Assembly: GCA_026724425.1 (NCBI GenBank)
Contig: JAIUCV010000001.1
Coordinates: forward strand, 10,770,556 to 10,834,555
Direction of reading: 5' to 3'
Length of the DNA stretch: 64,000 nt
Source of the DNA: Erythrophleum ivorense
Lineage: Eukaryota > Streptophyta > Magnoliopsida > Fabales > Fabaceae
The notes beneath the pieces are model-generated. The model saw nothing but the letters and a program-made list of their open reading frames with translations. It ran no database searches and was not told the origin of the DNA. Position 1 is the first letter of the stretch; each line of letters starts with the position of its first letter. The position numbers and the translations under genes are program-made. Of this stretch, positions 1-11,966 are shown piece by piece.

Positions 1-1268
1 AAAAGAGTAAAAAAGAAGCCAAAGTGTTTAAACAAAATAAAGCAACATACCTGTGACAAAATCATAATTTTGAGCAAAATTTTTATAAATTTTAGGAAAA
101 TAGTTTCAAATGTCAAAATTAAACTCACTAAGATTTTTAGAAGTTTTAAAAACTATAAGAAGAATGGTTAAATCCCTGATAGTGTATGGTATAAAGTTTT
201 AGTTGACCATAACTTTGATTGATCTTTTTTGGATTATTTTAAATTACAAAAATTTTAAAATAAATTTTTTTAATAAATTAGAGAGTTTTAATTTTCATAT
301 GGAATTGACCGTATTTGAAAAAGGATACAAAATGAGCCTAAACAGAGGAGTTAAAATAGAAGGAACATAAAGGAAATTTTTAAATTTGTTAAAATATCTC
401 TTTCTTCTTTTAATATGGCCATGACAACTCCTCCTTCATTTCCATTGACTTATTTTCAGTTTCAAATGAGACTTATAATGGTGTGAAAGAGAGGGAAGAA
501 AGGGAAGAAAAAGGAAGCAAGATAAGTAACAAAATATACATAATTTCATCATAAGCTAGTTAGAAATTGTCCTTTTCTCTTTATACTCTTTCTAATGATA
601 GTTTTAGTTTTTTTGAAAGGGTAAGGTTTGTGGCTAACCTTATGAGGAAAAAAGGAGATTTGAGGAAGCCAATTCTGCCTCAAAAAACTACGAGGACAGA
701 GCTTTCAAATGAGATATGTATTAAGCTATAGAATTTGCTTTTCTTTAAGTCCTAAGACTTTTTTCAATTCAACCTAGAGAGAAAGTATGAAGCAAGCATA
801 TGTTTGATGAAACTTTGATTGAAATAAGGGTTTAGAAGTGAAGAGAGCATGATTATGCAAAGAGAATTTGCATTGCAAAAGAAGCCATAGAGACCAAGTT
901 AAGGAACCTAAAGTTCCAATTGCACCATGGAAGTTATAAAATCATGGGAAGATGTCTTGAGTTATCTAAGATCGAAATTAAACTAGAAAAGAGCCAAGAA
1001 CACTCCATATCTATCAAATTCCTCATGAGAATGGCAAAAAACCAAATGTAGTGTGTGTAGGTGCATGTCTCAGCCAAGCACAATAAGAGACACCTAAGTT
1101 AGTGTTTCATAGATTTTAAGGCTTTAAGAAGCCTAAAATAAGCAATGAATATTAATGGAACTATTGAAATAAATTTAAAAGCCTTATCTTAAAAATTCAA
1201 AATTTAGGGTTCATAAAGGACTTGATGAAGCAACTTAGTATTAACCACATTTTGACTTGCATATGATA
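1..1268. other. AT-rich intergenic DNA, no gene seen
   Basis: No open reading frame of recognisable family was found on either strand. The stretch is AT-rich with scattered purine-rich runs near 485-520. It runs into a tandem duplication on its right. It could be decayed transposon sequence, but I see no ends or domains that would prove it. Confidence 0.5.
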
Positions 1269-1795
1269 GGTCTAATGAGTTTCATTAGAGTCATATGGCT
1301 CATATAAAAAAAAAATTGAACCTTAGAGGTGAAATTATAAAAATCACCATTTAAGGGGCCTAAAGTAGTTTAAATGTACATTTTAAGTTTTAATAGGCCT
1401 AAATAGTAATGAAGTGAGTTAGAATGAGTTCTAATGGGTTGTCTTACATCTAAATTGATGTATTTTAAGTAAGCAAGTGCAAGCTGACTTGTTAGGTGTG
1501 TATGAATCAAGGGATTTAGTCTCCAAAAGTAGCCCTAACGAGTTTCATTAAAGTCATATGGCTCATATGAAAAGAGATATTGAACCTTAGAGGTAGAATT
1601 ATAGAAGTCACCACTTAACGGGTCTAAAGTAACTTAAATGTACATTTCAAGTTTTAGTAGGCCTAAATAGTAATGAAGTGAGTTAGAATGAGTTCTAATG
1701 GGTTATCTTACATCTAAATTGATGTATTTTAGGCAAGCAAGGGCAAGCTGACTTGTTAGGTGTGTGTAAATCAAGGGCCTTAGTCTCTAAAGGTA
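1269..1795. repeat. Tandem duplication, two units of about 263 bp
   Basis: Two adjacent units share the same order of words: a TTTCATTA core, TCATATGGCTCATAT (1291 and 1554), GAACCTTAGAGGT, a stretch around GTACATTT, GGCCTAAATAGTAATGAAG, and a GACTTGTTAGGTGTG end. The shared TCATATGG word is 263 bp apart. The copies differ at a scatter of positions, so the duplication is not very recent. No coding potential is seen. Confidence 0.85.
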
Positions 1796-3419
1796 GCTAT
1801 CTTGTCTTATCTTGCATGCATTTGAGTGTATGAATAAGTTAAGATACTTGTATATTTGATTATTTGATGATTGCATGAGTTATGCTTTGAAATGGCTTTT
1901 GTCATAAGTTTCATGCATGTATAAAGATATGTTCATCTTCTAACTCCTTATAGCAGGGAATTGAGTATAGTAGCTCTTCCTTAACCTAGAGTTGAGTTTA
2001 GTTGAATCTAACTAGTATGTTTTGATGCCACGGCTAGATGAAAATTGAAGTTTCATACTAAAAGTTATGTTTAAATTTTATGGTGCATTTGATTTACATG
2101 CGTGCGTTTCTTTATTTGCATTCATTGTATGCATTGATATGGAATGAGATTTGCTACTAAGATTTTCCTAAGAATCTCACCCCTTTCATCTTCCACTAAC
2201 CCTGACAGGTACCTTAAGTAAATACAAAGTACCAAAAAAAGTTTAAGACCTCAAGATGCATGGTATAGTATTTTTTATGTGATGATGTATTTGAGGTATA
2301 AATGAGACAAACTTGTTATGAACCATATGTATATAATGATATTAGGTAATGGTAACATTAGTTTAATATTGAGAATATATGTATATATGTGAGTTGAAGC
2401 CAAAGCTTGTAGCTAATACCTGTATTGCTACTTGAATGACAGGGTAATTTGATATACATTAGGGAGCTTAGAGATAGAAAATATGATGTACTCTATGATG
2501 ATATGTTGTTAGTACTTCATGTACAAGATATTGAGTATAAGAATATGCCATTTTGTTGTAAATACAAGTGTATAGAATATGATTTACTATATTGTATATC
2601 ATAGGCTCTATGTGTAATATAGGATGTGAGACAACAATTTTTAGTATCTAGCCTTATTTCATGTAATGGTTCCCATAGAAATGAAGTATGAATAGATTAA
2701 AATTTGCTTAAAGTAAGAGATTGCAATTTATGGACCCAATAGACCACTTTAAAACTAAATTTTGGTTCAAATAAGTCATAAATTGCAACCTTACCCTTGA
2801 TAGCCCAAATGATTTAGTTTAGGACTGAAATTTGGTGGAATCTTAGAGAAATAGAACTTTCCAACAAACTAAAGATAATATTTTTCTAAACTCTATAAAA
2901 TATTTGAAGGATTTTTTAATCTGGTCTAAAATTATGAAATTATGTAGTTACTATTCCTATTGTTATTTTTTTTGCTTTTTCAGAGGTTAAATAGTTTCAT
3001 TTTCACTTAAAAATTTTCAAGTATAAAGTTCAGATTATAAACTTTACGTTGACAACTAATTTGTATGAATCAAAGTAATGTAACCAAAGTTATGAATTTT
3101 TAAAATTTGGCTCATATTATGTCAAAAGAGGCCAAAAGTGGATATATAACTCCCTTATGCAATTAGGTCTTAGATGATGATGATTATGTGGGTTAAAACA
3201 AATGTGTTTATGGAGTTTATAGATTAAAATGGCAAGAAAATCTAATTTAGACCTCTAAAGACTCATTTGTCATAAAAATGGGCATAAAACTACTACAAAA
3301 AGTTTTGCAATGATATAAATTAATTATGTAAAACATGTCATGGCACTTCCTTTAGTAGCCTAGGAATCTAAACCTAAGGAATAGAGTCCCTTCTTTAACT
3401 ATTACCTAAATGTGGGAAT
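1796..3419. other. Non-coding DNA, possibly an old LTR-type repeat
   Basis: No gene is seen. The segment near 2150-2230 (a pyrimidine-rich CTCACCCC stretch followed by GACAGGTACC) resembles the kind of sequence found in long plant LTRs. A loosely similar layout occurs in reverse complement near 47440-47530. No terminal repeats or duplicated target sites were identified, so the LTR idea is inference. Confidence 0.3.
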
Positions 3420-3476
3420 TAAATGTGCGAGTTAGTTGATCAGTTCAACTAATCAATCCAAATTCGTAAGCAACAA

Positions 3477-3537
3477 TAATATAAAAAGAATGATAATTGA
3501 TGATAATGTTCATAGTATTAAACCATTTGTCATCTTA
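3477..3537 (+). repeat. Possible left LTR relic of the copia element
   Basis: About 60 bp here (ATATAAAAAGAATGATAA through GTCATCTTA) match, with scattered mismatches, the stretch at 8051-8111 just past the copia RNase H remnant. Two direct copies flanking a copia coding remnant suggest LTR fragments. The match stops after about 60 bp, and no primer-binding site was seen beside it, so the rest of the left LTR is eroded or lost. Confidence 0.45.
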
Positions 3538-3545
3538 TGCTATGT

Positions 3546-4502
3546 ATGGATGGATGGAACAAAGAGGGAAAGAATGGAATGGAAGAAAAAAAAATGAAGT
3601 TCTATTATTTGGAAGGTTTCTAAGCAAGGGGAATTACTAAAAAGGAAAAGGAACCATGTCATTCCTTCCTTCCCCCCTAAACCCTAAAATTTGTTCTCCC
3701 CCTCTGCCTTCCCTAAAAAAAATTAGGGTGGAATTGATAGAATGGAACATCTATTTAATTAAAATAGTATAAAATTACTATTTAATTCTTGTAAAATTAT
3801 GCATGTATTAGGAGACCTTATTTTGGTGAGTTTCTTCCTTCCATCTACTCTCTCTTCTCCTTTATGACATGCTCTTTCATCTTTTCTACAATTTGCTCTC
3901 TCATCTTCTTCTTGGTCACTAAGACCCTACCTAGGTACTTTTGCTCTCCAATTCTCTATTTGATCGTTATTTCTTTATTACTGAATAAATTGATATTAAA
4001 TAAATTTATCTCTTTATTAGTATAAAGCTTAAATGCTTTTCTAATTATCTATTTTTTATTCTTAATATAAAATTTTTTTATGTGTTGTTGTTTGGTATAA
4101 AGTATTATCATTGCTTTGCTTCTTGTTATAATGATGGTTAGAGGTGATTTTTATTTTATTTGGCATTGTTCACCTTGATACAAAATAAATGTTTTACTTC
4201 TTGTGACTTATTGAGATAAAGATTATTGTTTATTAGGTCAAAACAAATGAATTAATTTGTTGAATTAAATTTTTAAGGTGAAAATCAAACATAAAATTTT
4301 AGGAAGAATAAGATTTAGGATTTCAATGTATATCACTTATAATATAGCATAATTGAATTTGGTTTTTCTCGAAAGACAACATCAAAATGATATATTGTAT
4401 AAAGTTTTTGGTTAGCAGATATTCTTTTTTATTATTTAATTTAAATTAGTTTAATTTATTATTTTATTTTAAAGTTTAATTAGCATTAAAGAAATTTTTT
4501 CT
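3546..4502. other. AT-rich DNA, no gene seen
   Basis: No recognisable coding sequence. A short C-rich patch lies at 3665-3710 and a CT-rich patch at 3830-3950. Nothing else stands out. Confidence 0.5.
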
Positions 4503-4927
4503 GGTAAATTGCACACAAACCCTCTATGAACTTTTGGTCATGTATAGATTACTTCTTAACTTTTAAAACTTGACAATGAATCCCTTTATACGTTCAAATT
4601 TATGCAAATAGCCAGTTGTCGTTAGTTAGTGCATTATTTCACTAATAAAATGTGATATGTCAGTAACAATAAATCCTTATCAACTTCAATATTTGTACAG
4701 ATAACCTCTTAAACTTTGAGTTATATACAAATAACCCCTGAATTTTAGGTTATGTATAAATCACTCATCTAAAATATCATGCTTTGTTAGTGAAATAATG
4801 AACTAACTAATGACGAGAGGTTATCTATACAAATTTAAAAGCTTTAGGAGTTCATTGTCAAGTTTTGAATATCAGAGGATTATTTGCAAATAACCCAAAG
4901 TTTAGAAGGGTTATATACAATTTAGCC
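4503..4927. mobile_element. Foldback (long inverted-repeat) MITE
   Basis: The left arm, from GGTAAATTGCACACAAACCC, pairs with the reverse complement of the right arm, which ends TATACAATTTAGCC. Matching inner words (AAAACTTGACAATGAA near 4565 against TTCATTGTCAAGTTTT near 4852, and GTTAGTTAGTGCATTATTTC against its inverted partner near 4790-4810) show that pairing extends almost to the centre. It encodes nothing. The layout fits a non-autonomous DNA transposon. No convincing target-site duplication was found, so the superfamily is left open. Confidence 0.75.
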
Positions 4928-5364
4928 TTTTTAATTAAAATATTATCCTCCCTTATCTGATCAAAGAAGTTAAGAGAGGATTATGATAGTTTTTTGTCTT
5001 CTATTTTCTATCTTCTCCTCTCTTATTATGATATATATTCAAGTTGATTTATATATTTTTAAATATTTTGGTACCTTTTTTTTAAAATATCAATTCTATC
5101 TAAAGATTTGATTAGTTAATTTATTTTTGTAAAATTAGAAATTCCTTTTTCCTGATGGTATTATTATATTCAAATTATTGAAATAAAAATTTTGTGCAAT
5201 TATATTATACCACTTTCATGTATTATTACTTGTATGTTGAATTAGATATGCAAAAATGAATAAAGTTGGATGTTCCAATCTTAATAGTAAAGCCAAAATC
5301 ATTTGAGACATGTATTTATACAATTGCTATGACTGAAGCCATGCTTAATGCATATAATTTTAGG
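4928..5364. other. AT-rich spacer, no gene seen
   Basis: No reading frame or repeat that I can support. It lies between the foldback element and the Myb/SANT-like relic. Confidence 0.45.
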
Positions 5365-5667
5365 AAATATGGTTAATGGTACATTTACAACCAAGGTAAT
5401 TGACAACATTCTGCAAGGTTTGAAAAGTGCTTTCCTAACATACTGTTAGAGAACGCAAATATAAAACACATGAAATTTGTAAATGGAAAATTCTCAAGTT
5501 ATTATGATATGTTTAAAAATGGCTTTAGTAGTTTTGGTTGAAGTTAAACTACAAATACATGAGAAGCAAAATCTAAAGCTTAGGCTGATTTGATTCTGAT
5601 ATGTATTTCTATCTCTTATAATTTATTTTAAAAATGTTTATGATAATATGTTAATATTTAATCAATC

Positions 5668-5698
<31 letters not shown>

Positions 5699-6240
5699 AT
5701 GTATCACTTTTTTTAGGAAAAACTTAAGGCTGTTGAATGGAAAAACAAACCCATACCATTTTGTGACAAATTGATGCAACTTTTTACACAAGATAGAGTA
5801 ATCAAAGAGCATGCTAAAATTATATCAAAGATAAGAAAAAGAAGAGATATATTGGTTGGAAGTGACTTCACTGAAACTGTTGAAAATATTGACAATTTAA
5901 TAACTAAAAATGAAGTAATTTTGGAAAGTTTTGATTTGATGAATGATGAAAACCAAAACCTGGATTTCCCTAATATACATTTTGAGGCACTTTTTGAAAG
6001 GGGAGCTTCATTTAAGAATGAAGGAATAGTGAAGTTATGAAAAGGGATGCAACCATGGAAAAGATCATTAAATCACTAGACAACATGGTTGAGGCATTTG
6101 TTAAGAGTATTACAGATTTGGTCAAGTGTCATCAAAATTGTCCTATTCTAGAGGCACAAGAGATTTGGGATCTTTTGAAAGCTTTAGGTCTTAAGCGCCC
6201 TTATTTTCCAAGGCAATGTTTTCCTCATTCAAAATATTGA
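5365..6240 (+). pseudogene. Myb/SANT-like DNA-binding domain gene relic
   Basis: Translated pieces follow the order of the plant Myb/SANT-like domain family (Myb_DNA-bind_3 type). A piece reading NGTFTTKVIDNILQGLKSAF starts at about 5365. A second piece ends GFSSFGW near 5541. After an intron-like gap ending TTTTTTTAG at 5716, a third piece contains WKNKPIPFCDKLMQLF followed by a basic RKRR. That open frame runs to a TGA at 6038-6040. A second frame (6037-6240) continues with EKIIKSLDNMVEAF, so a single-base frameshift separates them. Other stop codons break the first part (near 5427). Proteins of this type are nuclear. Some partner with PIF/Harbinger transposases and others are host genes; which applies here cannot be told. 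The gap contains a TA microsatellite. Confidence 0.6.
5668..5696. repeat. TA dinucleotide microsatellite
   Basis: An uninterrupted TA run inside the intron-like gap of the Myb/SANT-like relic. Confidence 0.9.
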
Positions 6241-6299
6241 TGCTTAAAAAGCTACTAAACTCAAACAATTATGGAATGAATATTTTGCTTTTGTAGCAT

Positions 6300-7925
6300 T
6301 ATCTACATGTTGATGTTACATTTCAAAAACTTATTGATGTAACAACAAAAGTTATTTCAATTCTTGATGGGTCTTAATGAAACACACAATCAAGCAAGTG
6401 TACTTATGAGTCCTCTACCTATTATAAATCAAGCATATTCACTAGTAGTACAAGATAAATCTTAAAAATAATGACATCTAATGTAACTCCAATTGAGAAA
6501 ACAAAGCTTTTATCCAAAACTAATATAGGTCTCAAAGCTCAAAAACAAAATTTGTCTAGAGAATGCAATCACTATTATGTTATAGGCCACAAAAAGGAGA
6601 ACTGCTATAGACTTGTTGGTTTTCTAGTTGACTTTAAATTCACAAAATAAAAAAGACCTCATGAAGCTTTTGCAAATTAAGTTACTAATAATCTAGTTGA
6701 AGTAAGCAAAACATATAAATTACCTCAAACAAATCCTAGCAATATAGTACCTACATTCACTAATGAAATATGCTTAGATTTTACAAATGTTAAAGACGGA
6801 TACAAATGACACAGTAGCCAATGTTGTAGGCAAGTTGCACAAATCCCTTTATGGTTTAAAACAAGCATCGAGACAATAGAATTCAAAGTTGATAGAAACA
6901 CTAGTGGTATTTGGTTTCAAGCAAAGTAAATATGATTATTCACTGTTCACTAACGAGTAAGGAAATTCATTTACTATTTTGCTAGTCTATGTTGATTTAC
7001 TCATTATAGGGAATAATTTGAAGGCAATAAAAGAAGCGAAGGCTTTGTTGCATAGCCATTTCAAAACCAAAGATTTGGGAGAGTTGAAATACTTTTTTAG
7101 CATAAAGTTGGCAAGATCAAAGGAAACGATAGTGATGAATCAAAGGAAATATACACTAGATTTGATTTCAAAAATGGGATTAAGTAGTTCAAAACAAAGG
7201 GGAGTACCACTTGACTAGAATACAAAGTTGACTTTGATTGAATTTAGCAAAGATGAAACAAGTTTGGATGACAAGTTGCTTCTAGATCTAGGAAAGTATC
7301 AAAGATTCATTGGGAGACTTATTTACCTCACTGTGACCAGACCAAATATAAGCTATGTGGTATAGTCATTAAGCTAATTCATGAGCACTCCTAAATAGTC
7401 ACACATGGATGTTGCAATTAAAGTAGTTAGATATCTAAAGCAAGTCTAGGATTGGGATTATTCATGTTAGCTTCAAGCAAAATGAAATTGTAAAGTTTCT
7501 ATGATTTTGATTAGGTAGCTTGTTCATCAACAAGAAGGCCTGTTAGTGGATATATTGTCAAGCTTGGAGATTCATTAATTTCTTGGAAATTGAAGAAACA
7601 AAGCATTTTGTCAAAATCTTCAACTGAGGTAGAATATAGAGTTGTGGGGTCTGCAGTTTCAAAGTTACTTTGGTTGCTTAGTTAGTTGAAGATTTAACGA
7701 TTGAAAAATCAAAACCGGTGCCATTATACAGTGACACTAGAATAGCTATTCATATTGATGCTAATCCAATGTTACATGAGCAAACAAAGCACATAGAAAT
7801 TGATTGTCATTTTGTAAGATAAAATATTAAAAAAGGAATGATTAAGCCATAACACATAGGGACTAAAGAATAGTAGTTAAATATTTTGGGACTTTTAGCA
7901 AATATTAGCATCATTACTTATTATC
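6300..7925 (+). mobile_element. Ty1/copia retrotransposon remnant, internally deleted
   Basis: The gag part near 6555-6635 retains a damaged zinc knuckle, CNHYYVIGHKKENC, in which the second cysteine is tyrosine. From about 6825 the reverse transcriptase shows SLYGLKQASR, a YVDL variant of the YVDD active site (6988-6999), and the conserved YFFSIKLARSKETIVMNQRKY stretch (given as KYFFSIKLARSKE). RNase H follows with SWKLKKQSILSKSSTEVEYR (about 7580-7640). Stop codons interrupt the frame at many points (for example 7216-7218). Protease and integrase are missing: the gag-like sequence passes within about 200 bp into reverse transcriptase near 6800-6830. It is inactive by these criteria. The longest open piece is 6979-7218. 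Confidence 0.85.
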
Positions 7926-7957
7926 CAAATTAGGAGTTATAGATTTATTTAGTCCTA

Positions 7958-8111
7958 ACTTGAGGGGAGTGTTAAATGAGGCATGTAAAGAGGTTATTAA
8001 GTTAGTTCCATTGATAGTTATACGGTTATAAGTTTGTTATGAAAAGTATGTAATATAAAAGGAATGATAACTTATGATAGTGTACACAGTATTAAATCAT
8101 TTCTTGTCTTA
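7958..8111 (+). repeat. Polypurine tract and right LTR relic of the copia element
   Basis: A purine-rich TTGAGGGGAGTG precedes TGTTAAATGAGG at about 7971, the usual plan for a copia polypurine tract and LTR start. The stretch 8051-8111 matches 3477-3537. The LTR's right end was not found. Confidence 0.55.
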
Positions 8112-9338
8112 TTGGTTTGATACATAAGCTATTCACAATATTTCACTCATCTTTTTCCTTTTACCATTACTCCATTTCTTTTCACAATATGGTCTTTTAA
8201 AATAATTTCAAATTTTAAGGTCTTTCAATATAAATATCATTAACTTGGGATCTTATAAACTAAAATTTTTTCAATATTTTACCTTTTCCTTTTTGTAGTC
8301 ACTTGATTGATTTGGTTCATTGATATGAATTTGATTGATACCAGATCACTAATTAATTGCTTTAATTAATGATTTGAACTTAGTTAATTAGTATTGAAAT
8401 TGTAGTGAATTTTGTTGGAAAATGGGACCACGAATAAGTTGATGTAATGATAGGAATTTAATTATTATTGAATTTGTAGCCATAGATTACTTTGGTTCAA
8501 TCAATGATATGAATTATTATTGAACTTAGAGCGAAATATTTTGTACTATTGAGTCAAATAGATTATTGAACTATATGATTTTAAGTAATGTTAAACTTGT
8601 AGTAAAAATTTTTAATTTGATTTTATTATAATCAAATTGATTTATAAAAGGACAATTTATTGGTAGTTTCTTATATTTTTGCTGTCTGATTCTTTAAAGT
8701 ATAACAAATATTTGATTCCCTAATAATAATATGATAAGTATATAGTTTTTGTAGATAAGTTTTTTAATTAAATAATACAATTTGTTATGTTATTATTAAA
8801 TAATCATACATTTATTATATTTTAATTAGCATACCTGATAACAAATATATAAAAAATTGCATCTAAATTTCATACTATGTTAAATCCCCTCTTCCTAAGA
8901 GCCAAACTCCCCAAACTTCAAGCACCAATTTTGCTATTCCAATTCACGGATAAATTGATTCTATTGATTATACATATCTAAAGTATAAATATTATCACTA
9001 CAAATAAGTCTTAAAAAAAGTAGATAATGATGTAAAATTAACAAAACAAATTATAAAATATTTTTAAAAAAGCACAAATAATGAAAAAAAAAATATGTAT
9101 TTGATTACTATTGAACTCATATTTAAATTTTTTAGCCTTTAATATATAAAAAAAATTAATTGATTTTATTTACATCTATTAAATAAAAAAACAATTTAGA
9201 ATACATATACAAAATTAGTAAAAGTTTACATTTAATATGATCGAGTTATTTGTTAAGATTCAACTTTGATACACCGAGTATGGATTTTTTACCAATAATA
9301 TTGCAAAAAATTAACTATAATGTGAAATCTTATGATAT
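8112..9338. other. AT-rich DNA, no gene seen
   Basis: Very AT-rich with many homopolymer runs. No coding sequence or clear repeat boundary was recognised. Confidence 0.5.
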
Positions 9339-9339
9339 A

Positions 9340-9340
9340 C

Positions 9341-9385
<45 letters not shown>
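9340..9385. repeat. ATT trinucleotide microsatellite
   Basis: About fifteen uninterrupted ATT/TTA units. Confidence 0.95.
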
Positions 9386-9640
9386 GGGTGTCTTAACCTG
9401 ACTGAAGCTGAGACACCCTTTATAATTTTCTTTTTTTAAAAATAAAAAGGCTAGTTTGAGCTTGGCCTGTACAAAGCTAACAAGCTAGTTGTGCTTAATT
9501 GAGATTGAGACGGACTTTTTAAAACCGACAATAATAATAATAATAAAGTCATTTGTGGCCTAAATTAAACTGAGACTACTTTTATCTTAAAAAAAATAAT
9601 AAATATAAGGTGTCTCGACTTCAATTGAAAAAAAAGAAAG
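9386..9640. repeat. Small inverted repeat built on GGTGTCTC/GAGACACC
   Basis: GGGTGTCT at 9386 pairs with AGACACCC at 9411. The sequence from GAGACACCCTTTATAATTTT (9410) pairs again with the reverse complement of the sequence ending ATATAAGGTGTCTC (9616). Together they can fold over about 210 bp. It may be a small foldback element. No target-site duplication was found. Confidence 0.5.
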
Positions 9641-11966
9641 AGGCGGAGACAATCATAATTATTGAAAAAAGAAATTATAATATATAGATGTAATACTTTA
9701 ACATTTTAATTTGTTGGTAATATTAAAATAAAATAGGCCCCCAAATATTATCAGATTCGCGGGATCTTTTTAAGTTTTGTTGAATTAAGGTGTTTCAACA
9801 ATTAAAATAATTTTAATGTGACTCATACCATAATTTTTATCGAATACCAATTCAATTGATTAGCTGAAAAGAGTCCATATTTTAGGACATTGCACACACA
9901 CTTCTTTTTAACTCTTTAAGTCAGATTTAAAATTATTTTTATATCTTTTTTATTAAGTTTATTTATAAAAATATGGTATTTTTTTAAAAAAATCTAAAAA
10001 AACTTGATTTATGATGTTAAATTATAAAAATTATACGCTTTATATATAACTTACATATTTATCGTATTATTATTGAAAAAATAGAATAACTATTATATTG
10101 AAGTTGAACTTAAATTTTCTCCACACTTTTTTAGCAGTTTTATATCACACCACCTGTTACTTGCTCCTTCTATCATTGCAACCACCATCGCTCATAGTTG
10201 CCTTAAAATCTAAGCGAAAGCTATGTAGTAATACTATTACCCTCTATGCCACCAAGAATATTCGCAGCATATATTTCCCCTTTTAACTTCAGCAACCCAT
10301 ATAGTGTTACTTTAGTCTTACACGTGTATGTACATTTGAGAAGGCTTTAATTTACAGCCTCCAGTCATAATCGAGATTGCTGTATTATTATTTTGGAAGA
10401 TTTTATAACATCATGATTTATTTTCCACAATTATCATTAGTATACAATTGCAATACTAATTTAAAATAACAAAAGCTACATTAATTTACTCAATGAATTA
10501 AATTATAGTTCTAAAATTAATATATAAACTTTAAAATGAAATAAATATTTTATAAACTTTAGACTAAAATAAAATAAAAAATCTGAGTTAAAATTAATTA
10601 TAAGATGCCTATTCACTTCTTATGTTTATATTTCCATCTGAAAATATTATTGAAACGATGAAGTAGTCTTTTCTCGGTTAAGTTTAATTGAAAGTTAATA
10701 TTTTTATTTTAGTTCAATGAGCAGACCATGGTAGACCCATTTTGCCATAGGCTGAGTCCGAGCCGCCGCGTTTCACAGACGAGAATATCAGAGAAGCAAA
10801 CAAAATCACTTTTTGAAAGAAAGAAGAAAACGACTGTGCGTTTCGTCGCTGCCTCTGCCTTTTGACCTCTAAAATCTTTTTGTCCCATACGCCACAAAGT
10901 GAAGGCCACACCACTACCGTAATATCGGATTATTAAATATATTTGAAAATATTTTATTATATAAAATTAAAGTAAATTATTTATTAAAAATTTTAATATC
11001 ATAAATATAAAAATTGTATTGAAATTTTTTTCACTCTAAATTTTAGAAGGGGTCACTTCTACTTTCGCATGGTTACATTAGATGCTCTGATATACAACTC
11101 TGCTTTTCTATGTGACTTTTGATGGCATTTGGGACTTCAATGCTGCCCATAATTAATTATTTGATCATCAACCCACAAAAGATTATTCCCTCTCTTTCTC
11201 TTTCTTCTTTTCTTCCTCTCTCTATATATTATTATATATTCAGAATGTTTGCACCAAGACCACTAGAAATTGTTTGTATACCCCACTCGATTATTCTAGT
11301 TTTTGCGTCCAGGTACACTTTGGTTTAAGAGGACTTCGATCATGACATTCCTCACGAAATATAAGGCACCAAATATTTTAAAAAATTGAATTTATATTAC
11401 ATTAAACGCGATACAATATTTTGACTGATATTTAACTGAGAACATAAAAGAAAAGTTGACGAAGAAGCATGGCATACGTATAAAATGATGTCAAAGTGCC
11501 ATAGCAATATACTGTTTTAACAATGTTCAATAGAATGATTCTCAAGGATATTGGACTTATTCTATATATGAACTACATATATCTTAATAATTTCCCAATC
11601 TTAGGCAAGAGGAAAATGAAAATTAGAAGTTGTTAGAACTCGGACAAGGAAACCTAAATATAACCGTAACTCGACCTCAATTTCCATATTCAGTGCGCGT
11701 AAAATCCCTGGATTATGAATTTATGATAAAGAAGAGACTCCTATACCTGTAAAACCATAAAAAAGTTTGTTGTTTCAAGAGTTGGATCCTTGCAAATTTG
11801 TGTTAAAAAAAAAAAGGGCATATCAAGTTCAGAGAAAATTATTAGTGTGTATGCGCGGTGTACTTGAACAATAGTCAATCTCATAATATTCGTGAATCCT
11901 ACACACAATATATTTATTTCTCTTCAAAATTGAAATGACCCAAATCTGCACTTTCGAGCAAGTTAA
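9641..11966. other. AT-rich intergenic DNA downstream of the first GDU gene
   Basis: No gene is supported. A short GC-richer patch lies at about 10710-10915 and is open in two minus-strand frames of 66 codons each. Neither translation resembles a known family, so I treat the patch as non-coding or as a small fragment of something older. The segment 11640-11966 beside the GDU stop codon probably includes its 3' untranslated region. Confidence 0.45.
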
